A stretch of 64,000 bases of DNA from Alphaproteobacteria bacterium Ga0077535 (GCA_001464425.1 LNEK01000004.1:1-64000), one strand, 5' to 3'; positions 8,464 through 17,660 are shown, numbered from the stretch's first letter. Made by a program: numbers and translations. The notes: generated by a model from the sequence alone, not told the origin.

Positions 8464-8505
8464 CGCCCCTCGTTGACGGCACCCTAGGACGACTCAGCAA
8501 AAATC

Positions 8506-8530
8506 GGAACATCGCGCACGCGCTTCCGTT
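8506..8530 (+). promoter_or_regulatory. Predicted EcfG promoter of the DJ-1/PfpI gene
   Basis: GGAAC at 8506-8510, 16 bases, then CGTT at 8527-8530. This is an exact match to the general stress sigma factor EcfG consensus. It ends 32 bases before the ATG of the DJ-1/PfpI gene, the right distance for a short leader with AAGGAG. EcfG and its regulators are encoded about 45 kb away in this window. Confidence 0.7.
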
Positions 8531-8562
8531 CTCCTGGCCTACCCACAACCAAGGAGACGAAC

Positions 8563-9156
8563 ATGGCGCATCAGCTTGCCGGCAAAAGAGTCGCCGTATT
8601 GGCGACAGACGGTTTCGAGCAGTCGGAACTCACGGACCCCGTAAAGGCGCTGAAGAACGCGGGCGCGACCGTTGAGATCGTCTCGCCCAAGTCGGGCGAT
8701 ATTCAAGGCATGAAGCACGACCAGAAGGGCGACAAGACCAAGGTCGATACGCTGCTCTCAGCAGCCGACGCCTCCACCTACGATGCGCTGGTGCTGCCGG
8801 GCGGCGTCGCCAATCCGGACAGCTTGCGCATCGAGCCGGAGGCGATCGCCTTTATCCGCCGCTTTGTGGAAGACGATAAACCGATCGCGGCGATCTGCCA
8901 TGGTCCGTGGACGCTGATCGACGCCGGCGGCGTAGAGGGCCGGAAGGTCACGTCGTGGCCGTCGCTGAAGATGGATCTCACCAATGCTGGCGCGACGTGG
9001 GTCGACGAAGAGGTCGTGGTCGATCGCGGCTTGGTCACATCGCGCAAGCCGGACGATCTGCCGGCCTTCTGCGCCAAGATGATCGAAGAGATCGCCGAGG
9101 GCCGCCACAGCGATCGTGCCGGCCGGACCAACAGCGCCGAACGCCGCCCGAACTAG
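8563..9156 (+). CDS. DJ-1/PfpI family protein (general stress protein 18 type)
   Basis: A 197-residue class I glutamine amidotransferase-like protein. Residues 10-30 hold the first strand with GFEQSEL, LVLPGGVANPD is the second motif, and AICHGPW carries the nucleophilic cysteine at the elbow with an adjacent histidine. Members act as deglycases or peptidases on damaged proteins in the cytosol. The upstream EcfG site implies stress induction. The tail after about residue 180 is polar and probably disordered. Confidence 0.9.
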   Translation: MAHQLAGKRVAVLATDGFEQSELTDPVKALKNAGATVEIVSPKSGDIQGMKHDQKGDKTKVDTLLSAADASTYDALVLPGGVANPDSLRIEPEAIAFIRRFVEDDKPIAAICHGPWTLIDAGGVEGRKVTSWPSLKMDLTNAGATWVDEEVVVDRGLVTSRKPDDLPAFCAKMIEEIAEGRHSDRAGRTNSAERRPN

Positions 9157-9162
9157 CGCGCT

Positions 9163-9309
9163 TCAGTCGCCGTCCGGCTCGGTTTCCACCGGCTGGGCGG
9201 CGTCGTCGGCGTCTTCGCTATACCCCGCGTCAGCCCCTGGATTCGGGGTCCCGCTCATGAAGGGGGTCACCGCCGCCAGGGCAAACGCCGCAATAACCAG
9301 TAATTGCAT
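9163..9309 (-). CDS. Small secreted or membrane-anchored acidic protein
   Basis: A 48-residue reading frame starting at the ATG 9307-9309, with GGAGG six bases upstream. A second ATG at 9313 is too close to that site. Residues 1-17 are hydrophobic (MQLLVIAAFALAAVTPF) and could be a signal peptide or membrane anchor. The rest is acidic (SEDADDAAQPVETEPDGD). Good ribosome binding site spacing and this clear two-part composition support it. The function is unknown. Confidence 0.45.
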   Translation of the reverse strand: MQLLVIAAFALAAVTPFMSGTPNPGADAGYSEDADDAAQPVETEPDGD

Positions 9310-9444
9310 GACCATCCTCCGCGAGCCGGAATTTTCCGCCCCGATTGCGACCGAAATCAGCCCTGTAGATGGGGACGCCTCCCGGACTAGGAAATCGGGC
9401 CGAACCCGCCTACCTGTGAGCCGATATCAGGAGCCCTTCCCCAG

Positions 9445-10047
9445 ATGACCTACCGCCTGGACGACGAAGACAAAGACAAGAACCCCGCCGACGGCCGCAA
9501 TGCCCCCGACGTGATCGAAAAGGCGCTATTCGAGGCGCGCGTGGTGATGCTCACCGGCGAGATCAACGACATCCAGGCGCGTCGCGTGACCGAGCGCCTG
9601 TTTGCGCTCTCCTCACAAAATTCGAAGCCGATCACGTTCGTGATCTCCTCGCCCGGCGGCCACGTCGAGAGCGGCGACATGATTCACGACGCCATTCGCT
9701 TCATTGATGCGCCGGTGCAGATGCTCGGCACCGGGTGGGTCGCCAGCGCAGGTGCGCTGATCTATTGCGCGGTGCCGCGCGAGCGCCGGCTCTGCCTGCC
9801 GAACACGCGTTTCTTGCTCCATGAACCGCGCGGCGGCGTCGGCGGCATGGCGAGCGATGTCGAGATTCAGGCGCGGGAAATCCTGCGCATGCGCGAGCGC
9901 CTGAACCGTATCTTCGCGGAGGCGACAGGCCAGCCGCCTGAGAAGATCAAGAAGGACGTGGACCGCGACTATTGGATGATGGCCGAGGAAGCGAAGACTT
10001 ATGGTCTCGTTGGCCGCATCGTGAAAAGCCAAAGCGAGCTGCGCTAA
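9445..10047 (+). CDS. ClpP-like ATP-dependent protease subunit
   Basis: A 200-residue member of the ClpP family. FVISSPGGHVESGDMIHDAI is the oxyanion-region motif. The catalytic triad is likely the serine in GWVASAGALIYC, the histidine in RFLLHEPRGG and the aspartate in VDRDYWM. The active-site motif differs from canonical ClpP (GQAASMGA), as in ClpP paralogues of alphaproteobacteria that accompany a main clpP elsewhere. No clpX or clpA lies nearby. It is cytosolic, and a strong hairpin follows the stop codon. Confidence 0.9.
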   Translation: MTYRLDDEDKDKNPADGRNAPDVIEKALFEARVVMLTGEINDIQARRVTERLFALSSQNSKPITFVISSPGGHVESGDMIHDAIRFIDAPVQMLGTGWVASAGALIYCAVPRERRLCLPNTRFLLHEPRGGVGGMASDVEIQAREILRMRERLNRIFAEATGQPPEKIKKDVDRDYWMMAEEAKTYGLVGRIVKSQSELR

Positions 10048-10072
10048 TCACGCGATCACGCGCGAGACTACA

Positions 10073-10122
10073 CCACACAGTTCACGGGCGGAGGCTTCGG
10101 TCTCCGCCCGTGAACTGTGTGG
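10073..10122 (+). terminator. Long perfect hairpin after clpP-like gene
   Basis: A perfect 21-bp stem (10073-10093 pairs with 10102-10122) with an eight-base GC-rich loop, 25 bases after the ClpP-like stop codon. There is no T-run after it, so it may act as an mRNA 3' stabiliser or a weak terminator in either direction. From here to 10345 I see no gene. Confidence 0.55.
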
Positions 10123-10345
10123 GAACACGCGCAGCTCGAAGCATTTAGGTTCCCAACCTTGCTGAATGCTAAGGTAAACGAGGCGGGATCAGGCGCTTGC
10201 GCCGCCTCCTCGTCCCATTTCCGCCCTGTGGAGAAGTAGAAGGGCGCTTGTGTCCAACACGCGCTGCGGGGCGGACGCGACCAACTTCTTTTCATGGCAC
10301 GGCCGTTGGCCAAGACCCGACGCGCCGCGAACTAGAGAGACCAAG

Positions 10346-11260
10346 ATGGCCGCTCGATGGATCGGACTCGCTCGCTCCGACAATAAGAAAACCGCCCGCG
10401 CCGCTGTAAAACGTAGCGCCGGACATTCCATTCACGCGCTCGGCGCGACGAGCGTTCTCGTCATGGCCGCGGCGTTCAATTTCGCGCTCCATCCCGAAGC
10501 GCTGGCTGATGTTCTAACAGGCGAACATCACATCGTCGGATTCGTTCCCGAGCAAATCGCGGCGCCTGCAGTTGATGCGCTGTCGTCGGACGTCGTCGTC
10601 AACGACGCTGAAGCGCGGCTGCTGGCCGCCACCATTTGGGGCGAAGCGCGCAGCGAGGGCGAGCACGGCATGCGCGCCGTTGCACACGTGATGCTGAACC
10701 GCGTTGGTTCGCGCTTCGGCGAGAACCTCGAAACTGTGATCATGACGCCGTACCAATTCTCAGTCTGGAATCGCGGCGATCCAAACCGGCGCCTGGTCAC
10801 CAATCCGGAACGCTACGCGACCGGCGGCATCGCGCTGGAGACCTGGGAGCAAGCACAGCGCATCGCGCGCGAAGTGCTCTCTGGCCAATCGGTCGATCCC
10901 ACCGGCGGCGCACTCTTCTATCACACGCGCGCTATCCGCCCCTCTTGGTCGAGCCATGGCGTCGGCCGCCAAGAGATCGGCGCACACGTATTTTACGCCG
11001 ATGTGCCCGATAGCGGCGTTCGGCGTACGCCGCGCACGCTGACCCGCGTGACCGAGGTGGCGCAGACGTTCGCGCAGCCGATGGCCATCGATGTGGCGTC
11101 AGCGGAGGGCCCGCGTGCCGGACGCGTCAATGGCGTGATCCAACGGGCGTCGGAGTCGCTGGCGCGCCAGCCGCTGCCGAGCGAGACAATCAACGTCAAC
11201 GCTGCAGCGACGCCGACGCTGAATGGCGTGCCGGTGACGGGTACAACGTCGCTGCGCTAA
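10346..11260 (+). CDS. Cell wall hydrolase, SleB family
   Basis: A 304-residue protein with an N-terminal basic segment and one hydrophobic helix (about residues 32-52) that anchors or exports it. A SleB-type hydrolase_2 domain follows: AATIWGEARSEGEHGMRAVAHVMLNRV with the catalytic glutamate, then TPYQFSVWN and GALFYHT. These enzymes cut peptidoglycan glycan strands in the periplasm. The ATG at 10346 was chosen because it gives a normal export signal; longer readings add an unrelated leader. The C-terminal 90 residues are low complexity. A bidirectional terminator follows. Confidence 0.85.
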   Translation: MAARWIGLARSDNKKTARAAVKRSAGHSIHALGATSVLVMAAAFNFALHPEALADVLTGEHHIVGFVPEQIAAPAVDALSSDVVVNDAEARLLAATIWGEARSEGEHGMRAVAHVMLNRVGSRFGENLETVIMTPYQFSVWNRGDPNRRLVTNPERYATGGIALETWEQAQRIAREVLSGQSVDPTGGALFYHTRAIRPSWSSHGVGRQEIGAHVFYADVPDSGVRRTPRTLTRVTEVAQTFAQPMAIDVASAEGPRAGRVNGVIQRASESLARQPLPSETINVNAAATPTLNGVPVTGTTSLR

Positions 11261-11283
11261 GCGAAGCGTGCATCGGTGAAGAC

Positions 11284-11310
11284 ACGAGCCGCTCGGTCAG
11301 AGCGGCTCGT
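11284..11310 (+). terminator. Terminator of the SleB-type hydrolase gene
   Basis: An 11-bp stem, ACGAGCCGCTC pairing with GAGCGGCTCGT, with a five-base loop and followed by TTGCTTTTT. It lies just after the hydrolase gene, and its right arm overlaps the last codons of the convergent cupin gene. Confidence 0.85.
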
Positions 11311-11785
11311 TTGCTTTTTCGCCATCCCAATAGTCCAAACTCTCGCCGTGCCGCAGGACGAGACGATCCAGATTTGAGACTTTGATCTTGCCGCTATCGG
11401 GATAGACGCAGACCTCGTTCGGCGCGCGATCGCCGATGATCATGAACTTGAAGGGCGTGTCGCCTTCATTGACCAGGCAGTGGCCGGCGCGCTGGCCGGC
11501 GGGAAACGCAATATAGTCGCCAGCTTTGATCGGATAGCGCTCGTCGCCGAGGCGCAGCGTGGCTTGCCCTTCGAGGCCGACAATGTGTTCCTCTTCCACC
11601 ATGTGATAATGGTGCGGACAGCTTTGCTTGCCGGGCTGCAGCACTTCGATCGCGATGCCGATCTTGCGGTTGCCGGCGTTGGTGTCGGACAGCACGGTGA
11701 CGCGGCCGCCGTAGCGGACGCCTTGGCTCCACTCTTCCGCCGGCAGTGACTCGATCGAAACAGGGCCGCGCGGTTTATCGCTCAT
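11297..11785 (-). CDS. Cupin domain protein
   Basis: A 162-residue single-domain cupin. Motif 1 is present as CPHHYHMVEEEHIVGLEG, giving two or three metal-binding histidines and a glutamate; motif 2 is FPAGQRAGHCLVNEG. The substrate is unknown. The C-terminus adds a 40-residue tail with tyrosine and acidic residues. The ATG at 11783-11785 was chosen because the longer start lies inside the upstream CPBP gene. It starts one base after that gene's stop codon, so both are one unit. Confidence 0.85.
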   Translation of the reverse strand: MSDKPRGPVSIESLPAEEWSQGVRYGGRVTVLSDTNAGNRKIGIAIEVLQPGKQSCPHHYHMVEEEHIVGLEGQATLRLGDERYPIKAGDYIAFPAGQRAGHCLVNEGDTPFKFMIIGDRAPNEVCVYPDSGKIKVSNLDRLVLRHGESLDYWDGEKANEPL

Positions 11786-11786
11786 G

Positions 11787-12707
11787 TCAGGTCCAGATGC
11801 TGATGAACTCATTCATGTTCGGCAGCACGTCGACGAGGCCGTGCAGCAGAACCACCAGCAGCAAAGACTTGGTGCGCGCATAGATCAAGCCAAACAGCAG
11901 GCCCATGGGCGCGAGAACCGCGAACGTGTAGGCGATGACTTGGATGAGATCGGCCGAAGATCCGTGGATGTCGGCGCCGCCGCGCAGGTAAAGGCCCGGC
12001 GCGTGCGCCACCGCGAACACCAGCGCCGAGACGAACACGCCGGCCCAGGGCGAGCGGAACAGCGCCTGCAGGCGGGTTTGCAGCACGGCGCGGAAGAGGA
12101 ATTCCTCGTTCAGCCCGGCTTCGATGGCGATCCAGATGAAGCTCACCGGCGCCACCCACGCCAATGTCGCGAACGCGGTATTGGTTTCGGCGATGTTTTG
12201 TAGGCTGGGGCTGATGACGCAGAGCAGGCCAAGAATGATGAGGCCCAGTACGATCAAAGTGCGCCAGAACTTTCGGCCGCTGAGCCCCGCCTGGAAGAGC
12301 GGCGCGAGCTTTGCGCCGAGCATCACTAGAATAAGCGCCGGCAGCACGATGTGGGCGACGAGCTTCAGACCCATCACCAACAGTTCTTGGGTTAGGCCCT
12401 CCGGCACGGCCTCGCGCGCGGCGCTCATGCCGAAACCGGTGAACAGCACCGCGTAGAGCGCGAGATAGATAACGATAGCGCCGCTCTCGAGCGCTGGGCG
12501 CTTCACTTCGATGGGCGGCGCTTTGGCGCCAATCGTCAACGCCCAGGCTAGGCCGGACATGGCGATGCCGAAGATACCCATGACGAAAAGCGCGGTGATC
12601 CAGTCCTCACCGCCCTTGGCGTAGAGATAATAGACCGAGCCCGCCCAGATCGCGGCAAAGCCAAGCACGGCGGCAATGGCCGCGCTCCTGTTGCTGACGG
12701 CTGACAT
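11787..12707 (-). CDS. CPBP family intramembrane metalloprotease
   Basis: A 306-residue integral membrane protein with about eight hydrophobic helices. The CPBP/CAAX-protease motifs are complete: EAGLNEEFLFR (Glu201, Glu202, Arg206), FAVAHAP (His235), and LLHGLVDVLPN near the C-terminus. Such enzymes cleave membrane proteins or peptides within the bilayer; the substrate cannot be told. It lies downstream of petABC on the same strand behind a terminator, and its ribosome binding site is part of that terminator stem. Confidence 0.92.
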   Translation of the reverse strand: MSAVSNRSAAIAAVLGFAAIWAGSVYYLYAKGGEDWITALFVMGIFGIAMSGLAWALTIGAKAPPIEVKRPALESGAIVIYLALYAVLFTGFGMSAAREAVPEGLTQELLVMGLKLVAHIVLPALILVMLGAKLAPLFQAGLSGRKFWRTLIVLGLIILGLLCVISPSLQNIAETNTAFATLAWVAPVSFIWIAIEAGLNEEFLFRAVLQTRLQALFRSPWAGVFVSALVFAVAHAPGLYLRGGADIHGSSADLIQVIAYTFAVLAPMGLLFGLIYARTKSLLLVVLLHGLVDVLPNMNEFISIWT

Positions 12708-12708
12708 G

Positions 12709-12744
12709 AAAAACGCACCCTCCTGTTCCCAGGAGGATGCGTTT
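12709..12744 (-). terminator. Terminator of petABC, overlapping the CPBP leader
   Basis: On the minus strand a 15-bp stem (12730-12744 with 12711-12725, one mismatch) with a four-base loop is followed by TTTTT. It ends the bc1 operon 25 bases after petC. Its descending arm contains AGGAGGG, which lies at a usable distance before the CPBP ATG, so read-through transcripts would have that ribosome binding site buried in the stem. Confidence 0.8.
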
Positions 12745-12768
12745 CAATGTTCCCTTGGATGCGGGAGC

Positions 12769-13614
12769 TTAGTGGCTCTCGTTCCGCCAGACTTGCTTGT
12801 AGGCGAAGTAGAGCAGCGCCGTCAGGACCAGCAGGAAGCCGAGTACGACGATGCCGAGGCGCTTGCGCTCTTCCATGTGCGGATCGGCCGCCCATTGCAG
12901 GAAGTGCGTCACGTCAGCGGCGTATTGCTCGACCGTTTGCGGCGTGTTCGGGTCCGTGTACGGGACCACGCCTTCGCCGAGCGGTGGCGGCATGGCGATG
13001 AGATGGCCCGGGAAGTACGGGTTCTCGTAGAGCAAGCCTTGGCTTTCGCCGGTGTAGCCGGTCAGCAGCGCATAAATGTAATCGGCGCCGCCGTGACGGG
13101 CCGAGGTGATCACTGACAGATCGACCGGATAGGCGCCGCCATTGGACGCGCGCGCCGCGATCTCGTTCGGGAACGGACGGCGGAAACGATCCGAGATACG
13201 GCCTGGACGATCTGTGAGCTGACCGGAGTTCGGATCGACAGCAGTGATGGTTTGCTCGGATGCGATTTGGCGCACCCACGGATTCTCGGTGACGTCGACG
13301 AATGTGCCGCCGTGCTCCGGGCGCCGCACGACCATCTCCATCTCGCCGGTATCATGGCTGCGCACCATGTAAGCCGCGAACGGACCGCCCTGCTCGCCGA
13401 GGTGGCGATAAGAGAGGTGGTCCATGCTGTGGCAGCTGGCGCAAACCTGCTGGTAGACTTGGAAGCCGCGCTGAACGGCGGCCATGTCGTAACTGCCGAC
13501 AGGGCTATCGAAGCTGAACGCGTGATCGTGCGGATGCTCGGCTTTGCCAGCCGCGAACGCGACCCCAGCGCCGAGAACGAATACCGCCGCCGCGGCTGTA
13601 AGAGCGCGCAACAT
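12769..13614 (-). CDS. petC: Cytochrome c1 of the bc1 complex
   Basis: A 281-residue protein with an N-terminal signal peptide (cleavage after about residue 22). The haem c motif CASCH is at residues 58-62, and the axial methionine is in AMPPPLGEG. A C-terminal membrane anchor (about 254-273) ends in basic residues. It passes electrons from the Rieske protein to cytochrome c in the periplasm. The start overlaps the stop codon of petB by one base (TAATG type). It is the last gene of petABC. Confidence 0.96.
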   Translation of the reverse strand: MLRALTAAAAVFVLGAGVAFAAGKAEHPHDHAFSFDSPVGSYDMAAVQRGFQVYQQVCASCHSMDHLSYRHLGEQGGPFAAYMVRSHDTGEMEMVVRRPEHGGTFVDVTENPWVRQIASEQTITAVDPNSGQLTDRPGRISDRFRRPFPNEIAARASNGGAYPVDLSVITSARHGGADYIYALLTGYTGESQGLLYENPYFPGHLIAMPPPLGEGVVPYTDPNTPQTVEQYAADVTHFLQWAADPHMEERKRLGIVVLGFLLVLTALLYFAYKQVWRNESH

Positions 13615-15212
13615 TACGAAGCCCCCTGCGCTTTGCCGTCAATCACCGGCTTGGCGATCGTGTCCGGCACGCGGCCCGGCTTTTCACGCAAGCCTAGCAG
13701 CGGCAGAATCACGAGGAAGAAAAGAAAGTAATAGAGCGTCAGCACCTGCGAGAGGTTGGTGACGGTGAACGTCGGCGGCAGCCGGCGCTCGACAGTGAAG
13801 AACGGCGCAGCTTGGCCGACTTCCACCTTGGCGGCGCCAATGGCGGTTTCGAGCGCATCCACGGTTTCAGCTGTGACTACGCGCGACTGCACTGCGCCGC
13901 CGGCAACTGTACGGAGCGAGCCGGTGCTGGCGCCGGTGCGGTTCACCGCCGTCATCGTGGCGCCCTGCTCGCGCGCCGCGGCTTCGGCCGTGTCAGCTGC
14001 TTCCTGCCACTGCGATTCACCAGCGGCCTGGATCGGCGCCTGCGAAACCGTACCGCCTTCAACCCATTCCAGCGTCGCCGAGAACGGACCAGCCTTGGCG
14101 AGAATGTTGCCCGGGTTCTGACCGCCGCACCAACCGAGGAAGATGCAAACGACGACGAAGATCAGGAAGAACTGACGCGCAATCGGGCGATAGCGCATCG
14201 AGCGCACGCGCGAGGTGTCGAGCCACGGCAGAATGAAGAGCACGCCGATTGCCGCGAACATGGCAAGCACACCGCCGAGCTTTGAATCGATCGGACCGAT
14301 GTTGAAATCGATGGCGCGCAGGATCGCGTAGAACGGCAGCAGGTACCATTCGGGCACGATTTCCGGCGGCGTCTGCAACGGGTTGGCCGGAATGAAGTTG
14401 TCGGCGTGGCCGAGCGCGTCCGGCATGTAGAAGATGAAGGTCGCGAACAGGATCAGGAAGAGACCCATCGCGAACAGGTCTTTCATGGTCGCGTGCGGCG
14501 TGAACGGCACCGTGTCGGCCTTCGACTTCACATCGACGCCGGCCGGATTGTTCTGACCCGCTTCGTGCAGCGCCCAAACGTGCAGCGCGACAACGCCGGC
14601 GATCACGAACGGCAACAGATAATGCAGCGAGAAGAAGCGGTTCAGCGTCGGTTGATCGACCGAGAAGCCGCCCATCAGCCAATTCTTGATCGGCTCGCCA
14701 ATCAGAGGCAGCGCGCCAAGCAGGTTGGTGATGACGGTCGCGCCCCAGAACGACATCTGCCCCCATGGCAGCGTGTAGCCAAGGAACGCAGTGGCGACCA
14801 TGAGCAGATAGATCACGCAGCCGAGAATCCAGAGCAGCTCGCGCGGCGCCTTGTACGACCCGTAATAGAGGCCGCGGAACATGTGGATGTAGACCGCGAG
14901 GAAGAACATCGACGCGCCAACGGCGTGCATGTTCTGGATCAGCCAGCCGAACGGCACGTCGCGCTCGATGCGCTGCACCGAAGCGAAGGCCATGTCGATG
15001 TGCGGCACGTAGTGCATCGCCAGCACGACGCCGGTGATGATCTGCACAACGAGGCAGAGGCTCAGCATGGCGCCGAACGTCCACCAGTAGTTCAGATTGC
15101 GCGGCGTCGGGTAAGCGACGAAGCTGTCATAGCCGAGCCGCACGATTGGCAAACGCCGGTCAAGCCAGCGTGTGAAAGCCGTTTTCGGCTCGTAGGTCGA
15201 AGGTCCACTCAC
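13614..15212 (-). CDS. petB: Cytochrome b of the bc1 complex, with periplasmic insert
   Basis: Core quinol-oxidising subunit with eight membrane helices. The haem ligands appear as His96, His110, His198 and His211, and the Qo motif PEWY is at 287-290. At 532 residues it is about 90-110 residues longer than usual. The extra part is residues about 367-485, between the seventh and eighth helices; it is rich in Ala, Thr and Glu and ends in [12 protein letters not shown]. By the known topology this loop faces the periplasm. The operon order is petA, petB, petC. Confidence 0.95.
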   Translation of the reverse strand: MSGPSTYEPKTAFTRWLDRRLPIVRLGYDSFVAYPTPRNLNYWWTFGAMLSLCLVVQIITGVVLAMHYVPHIDMAFASVQRIERDVPFGWLIQNMHAVGASMFFLAVYIHMFRGLYYGSYKAPRELLWILGCVIYLLMVATAFLGYTLPWGQMSFWGATVITNLLGALPLIGEPIKNWLMGGFSVDQPTLNRFFSLHYLLPFVIAGVVALHVWALHEAGQNNPAGVDVKSKADTVPFTPHATMKDLFAMGLFLILFATFIFYMPDALGHADNFIPANPLQTPPEIVPEWYLLPFYAILRAIDFNIGPIDSKLGGVLAMFAAIGVLFILPWLDTSRVRSMRYRPIARQFFLIFVVVCIFLGWCGGQNPGNILAKAGPFSATLEWVEGGTVSQAPIQAAGESQWQEAADTAEAAAREQGATMTAVNRTGASTGSLRTVAGGAVQSRVVTAETVDALETAIGAAKVEVGQAAPFFTVERRLPPTFTVTNLSQVLTLYYFLFFLVILPLLGLREKPGRVPDTIAKPVIDGKAQGAS

Positions 15213-15228
15213 TTAAGACGCTCCAAGC

Positions 15229-15786
15229 TTAGCCGATACGAATGGCTGTCGGGCCGGTGAAAACATACGGCGCGATGTCAAGATTGCGCGGCGCGGGGCC
15301 GCGGCGAATACGGCCCGACGTGTCGTAGTCGGAACCGTGGCACGGGCAGAACCAACCGCCGAAAGCCGAGCCTTCAGCGAATGTCGGCACGCAACCCAAG
15401 TGCGTGCAGCTGGCTTGCAGAACGATCCACTCAGGCTGGCCGGCTTGGCCGTCTTCCTGAATGAGGCGATCAGCGTCGGCCTGCGGATCTTTCAGGTTTG
15501 CGAAGTCGTCGCGTTGCGCGGCGGCGATTTCCTCGGCGGTGCGGTGACGCACGAACACCGGCTTGCCCTGCCACATCACTTTGATCTGCTGACCGAGTTC
15601 GACGGCGCTGAGATCAACCTCCGTGGTCGACAGCGCCCGTGTGTCGGCGGCCGGGTTCATCTGATTGATGAACGGCCAGATCGTCGCCGCAGCGCCAACC
15701 GCCGCCGCCGATCCGGCAGCGATAAAAATAAAGTCGCGACGGGTGGATTCGTCCCCCGCGTGCGCGTCGCCTGCTGCTTCAGCCAC
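15229..15786 (-). CDS. petA: Rieske iron-sulfur subunit of the bc1 complex
   Basis: A 185-residue protein. A twin-arginine signal (STRRDFIFIAAG) leads into the single membrane helix (about residues 18-38). The 2Fe-2S ligands are Cys127 and His129 in CTHLGC and Cys147 and His150 in CPCHGS. It moves electrons from quinol at the Qo site to cytochrome c1. It is the first gene of petABC, 16 bases before petB. The segment QGKPVFVRHRT is the usual hinge-proximal strand. Confidence 0.96.
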   Translation of the reverse strand: MAEAAGDAHAGDESTRRDFIFIAAGSAAAVGAAATIWPFINQMNPAADTRALSTTEVDLSAVELGQQIKVMWQGKPVFVRHRTAEEIAAAQRDDFANLKDPQADADRLIQEDGQAGQPEWIVLQASCTHLGCVPTFAEGSAFGGWFCPCHGSDYDTSGRIRRGPAPRNLDIAPYVFTGPTAIRIG

Positions 15787-15917
15787 CGCTGATATCTCCC
15801 GGCTTGGTTCGCCGGCGAAGCTAGGCTAGTCCGGGGTTGTAAGCGCGCGGCGCGTCGCCGCACGCACGTCAGACCAATTCCCCGATTCGCCCGTCTTTCC
15901 GGCGCCGAGGCCTTACC

Positions 15918-16382
15918 GTGCGGCTCGCTCTCTATCAACCTGACATCCCGCAGAATCTCGGCGCGGCACTTCGCCTCTGCGCCTGCCTTGGCGTCGCGTT
16001 AGACATCATCGAACCCTGCGGCTTTCCCCTCACCGACGCCGCCATGAAGCGCGCCGCCCTCGATTACGGTGGTAAGGCGCATGCGACCCGGCACGCGAGC
16101 CTAGCGGCGTTTCGTTCGGCGCCGGAACGAGAGGCGGGCCGGTTAGTGCTGGTCGAGACCGATGGCGCGGTGCTGTTTCAGGATTTTTCGTTCTCGACCG
16201 GCGACACGCTCGTGCTGGGACGTGAAAGCGCGGGCTCCCCAGGGGAACTCTACGCGGCGGCTGAGGCCAGCGTGCGTATCCCGATGCTGCGGGACTTGCG
16301 CTCACTCAATGTGATCACCGCCGCAACAGTGGTTCTAACCGAGGCGATGCGCCAAACAGGGGCCTGGGAGAAACTGACGTGA
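15918..16382 (+). CDS. trmL: tRNA (cytidine(34)-2'-O)-methyltransferase
   Basis: A 154-residue SPOUT methyltransferase that methylates the wobble base of leucine tRNAs. The N-terminal [22 protein letters not shown], the [11 protein letters not shown] motif 2 and the trefoil-knot motif [23 protein letters not shown] are intact. It starts with GTG at 15918 and its stop codon overlaps the hemF start (GTGA), so the two genes are coupled. It is transcribed divergently from petABC. Confidence 0.94.
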   Translation: MRLALYQPDIPQNLGAALRLCACLGVALDIIEPCGFPLTDAAMKRAALDYGGKAHATRHASLAAFRSAPEREAGRLVLVETDGAVLFQDFSFSTGDTLVLGRESAGSPGELYAAAEASVRIPMLRDLRSLNVITAATVVLTEAMRQTGAWEKLT

Positions 16383-17266
16383 CTGACGACCGCAAAGCCC
16401 GCGCGAAAGCCTGGTTCGAAGACTTGCGCGATTTGATCTGCGCGGAGTTCGAGCGGCTGGAGGACGAGGCGCCGGCCGGCCTCTATCCGGGCGCGCCGGG
16501 ACGGTTTGAGAAAAAGCCCTGGCGGCGCGGCGATGGCAGCGCCGACCATGGCGGCGGCGTCGCCGGCATGATGCGTGGGCGCTTCTTTGAAAAGGTTGGC
16601 GTCCACGTCAGCACCGTGCACGGCGAATTCTCACCGGACTTTGCCAAGAACGTTCCTGGCGCTGCCGACGATCCGCGTTTTTGGGCGAGTGGTATTTCGC
16701 TGATCGCGCACATGCGCAATCCACACTGCCCCGCGGCGCACATGAACACGCGCCATATCACGACGACGCAATGGTGGTTCGGCGGCGGCGGCGATCTCAC
16801 GCCCACGCAAAGCTATCAGCGCGATGATTCGAGCGCCGACACGAAAGCGTTTCACGCGCCCTATCGCGCCGCCTGTGAAGCGCACGAAACTGGGCTTTAT
16901 GATCGCTACAAGAAGTGGGCGGACGAATATTTCTGGCTGCCGCATCGGGGCGAGCCGCGCGGCGTCGGCGGCATTTTCTATGATCATCACAATAGTGGGC
17001 GCGAAAGCGGCGCTGACAGTTGGGAGCGCGACTTTGCGTTTACGCAAGCGGTTGGGCGGGCGTTTCTCGATGCTTATCCGCCGCTGCTGCGCAAATACAT
17101 GGAAACGCCATGGAGCGAAGCAGACCGCGAAGAGCAACTCATCCAGCGCGGGCGCTACGTTGAGTACAATCTGCTCTACGATCGCGGGACGATGTTTGGT
17201 CTGAAGACGGGCGGCAATGTTGAGAGCATTCTTTCAAGCATGCCGCCAGTGGTGAAGTGGCCTTGA
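16379..17266 (+). CDS. hemF: Oxygen-dependent coproporphyrinogen III oxidase
   Basis: Converts coproporphyrinogen III to protoporphyrinogen IX using oxygen in haem synthesis. It has 295 residues, the normal length. The conserved [33 protein letters not shown] and [30 protein letters not shown] stretches are all present. The start is the GTG at 16379, which overlaps trmL. The nearby bc1 operon needs haem, which fits the genomic position. Confidence 0.96.
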   Translation: MTDDRKARAKAWFEDLRDLICAEFERLEDEAPAGLYPGAPGRFEKKPWRRGDGSADHGGGVAGMMRGRFFEKVGVHVSTVHGEFSPDFAKNVPGAADDPRFWASGISLIAHMRNPHCPAAHMNTRHITTTQWWFGGGGDLTPTQSYQRDDSSADTKAFHAPYRAACEAHETGLYDRYKKWADEYFWLPHRGEPRGVGGIFYDHHNSGRESGADSWERDFAFTQAVGRAFLDAYPPLLRKYMETPWSEADREEQLIQRGRYVEYNLLYDRGTMFGLKTGGNVESILSSMPPVVKWP

Positions 17267-17270
17267 GCGA

Positions 17271-17660
17271 CTAGCGTGCTTGCACGTTCTCGCGCAGCCA
17301 CGCTGCGAACCCAGCGTCATCAATCTCATCCGCCGCGAGCGACAGACATTGCACGATCACCTCCGCTTCGTCGGCGACGATCTCCAGTCCGTTCACGTAC
17401 AAAAACGCGTACCCAGCCAGGAACCCGGTGCGCTTGTTGCCGTCGACGAAGGGGTGATTGCGCATGATGCCGGCTGCATAGAGCGCGGCCAAAGCGACGA
17501 GGTCGCTCTGGCCGTAGCTCCATGCGTTGTGCGGGCGGGCGAGCGCCGATTCCATCAGACCCAAATCGCGCACGCCAGCCGCGCCGCCGTGCTCGGCGAG
17601 CTGCTCTTCGTGCATGACCAAAACTGCATCGACGCCAAGCCACTTGGGCTCGGCCGTCAT
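17271..17660 (-). CDS. doc: Doc-type toxin of a toxin-antitoxin pair
   Basis: A 129-residue Fic-fold protein of the Doc class. HPFVDGNKRTGFLAG (His69 to about 83) is the Doc active site; Doc enzymes phosphorylate EF-Tu rather than adenylylate proteins. The N-terminal GGAAGVRDLGLMESALARP is also typical. The start overlaps the antitoxin stop codon by four bases (ATGA). The partner has an AbrB fold rather than the Phd fold of classic phage P1 Doc. Confidence 0.92.
   Translation of the reverse strand: MTAEPKWLGVDAVLVMHEEQLAEHGGAAGVRDLGLMESALARPHNAWSYGQSDLVALAALYAAGIMRNHPFVDGNKRTGFLAGYAFLYVNGLEIVADEAEVIVQCLSLAADEIDDAGFAAWLRENVQAR

Noticed and set aside
10122-10150. GGAAC after the hairpin following the clpP-like gene
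   Set aside because: The sixteen-base spacer leads to ATTT and not CGTT, so it does not fit an EcfG promoter.
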